Shown piece after piece: positions 6,166 through 6,584 of a stretch of DNA of 6,584 nucleotides. A program made the translations under genes and the position numbers. A model generated the notes under the pieces. It was not told the DNA's origin. It saw only the letters and a list, made by a program, of their open reading frames with translations, and made no database searches. The stretch's first letter is position 1; every line of letters begins with the position of its first letter. This stretch comes from Sandarakinorhabdus sp. GTDB taxonomy: Bacteria; Pseudomonadota; Alphaproteobacteria; Sphingomonadales; Sphingomonadaceae. The stretch covers positions 1 to 6,584 of the forward strand of contig JALOSK010000145.1 of assembly GCA_025458465.1 (NCBI GenBank), in the 5' to 3' direction.

Positions 6166-6584
6166 CATCGGCTGCGGCACGCCGGTTGTCTCCGGCCAGC
6201 TCAAGGGCTTGCCGTCCAGTGTGCGCACCGCCAGCCACGCAAAGGCTTCGGCCTCCAGTGCGTCGCCGTTCCAGCCCACCGCTTCCACCGGTTCCGTCGG
6301 CACACCGCAGCGGCGCGCGATTTCGGCCATCAGCACCGGGTTGTGGCGGCCACCACCGGTGACGAGCAGGCGGCCACCAAAGCTTCCTCCAAACGCGGGC
6401 ACATGGCCCAGCGCGAGGCGCACCGTTTCAGCCGTGAACGCCGTCAGCGTTGCGGCGCCATCGCCGGACGACAGCCCGCGACAGACGCCGATATCCCAGG
6501 CGTTGCGATCCAGCGACTTGGGCGGGGGGGCATCGAACCATGGATTGTCGGCCAGGGTCATCAGCACGTTGTCGTGGGTGATGC
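6157..6584 (-). CDS. anmK: Anhydro-N-acetylmuramic acid kinase, C-terminal part; 5' end beyond the window, true stop uncertain
   Basis: AnmK phosphorylates and opens 1,6-anhydro-MurNAc to MurNAc-6-phosphate in peptidoglycan recycling. About 142 C-terminal residues are visible. They include ITHDNVLMTL at the window edge, PWFDAPPPKSLDR, the sugar-kinase segment LLVTGGGRHNPVLM, GWNGDALEAEAFAWLAVR, and the family ending TTGVPQPMSGG. Relatives stop within several residues of that last motif. Here the frame has no stop and stays open to a TGA at 5443-5445, adding about 238 residues antisense to the hydrolase gene; I treat that tail as non-genuine. Removing one C from the CCC at 6153-6155 would give a short tail ending at TAG 6125-6123. 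Such a change would also alter the last codons of the convergent hydrolase, so the two genes cannot both be fixed by it. Identity is firm, the 3' end is not. Confidence 0.9.

Overview
The window looks like GC-rich chromosomal housekeeping DNA from an alphaproteobacterium, most likely a sphingomonad (Sphingomonadales). That placement is inferred from the DnaX, SRP RNA and AnmK sequences and the strong G/C preference at third codon positions; no phylogenetic marker such as 16S rRNA is present. I see no mobile element, CRISPR array, tRNA or rRNA.

Left part (1-1900). The minus-strand gene for the DNA polymerase III tau/gamma subunit (dnaX) runs off the left edge. Its reading frame is broken near base 860 by what looks like a deletion of about 45-50 bases, which removes the segment between Walker A and the zinc-binding cysteines. 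Divergent from it, on the plus strand, lies the small SRP RNA gene (ffs), followed by a short unrecognised protein gene at 1433-1897.

Middle (1914-5446). A minus-strand gene for a secreted protein of unknown function converges on that short gene. Upstream of it lies a compact minus-strand operon, read right to left: a class I cysteine desulfurase, a second, different class I cysteine desulfurase starting in a TGATG overlap, and an adrenodoxin-type [2Fe-2S] ferredoxin 19 bases further on. Together they look like a sulfur-mobilising and electron-supplying module for Fe-S cluster or thiolation chemistry, with no scaffold protein in view.

Right part (5447-6584). A plus-strand cytoplasmic alpha/beta hydrolase diverges from the desulfurase operon across 65 bases. 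The C-terminal part of anmK (anhydro-N-acetylmuramic acid kinase, peptidoglycan recycling) converges on it from the right edge. As written, anmK has no stop where the family normally ends; its frame stays open antisense through the whole hydrolase gene.

The most notable points are the dnaX lesion, the anmK/hydrolase junction, a one-residue gap in a conserved desulfurase motif, and the tandem unlike desulfurases. The first two look more like sequence or assembly errors than biology, but both can be tested. I do not see convincing evidence of a wholly new system.
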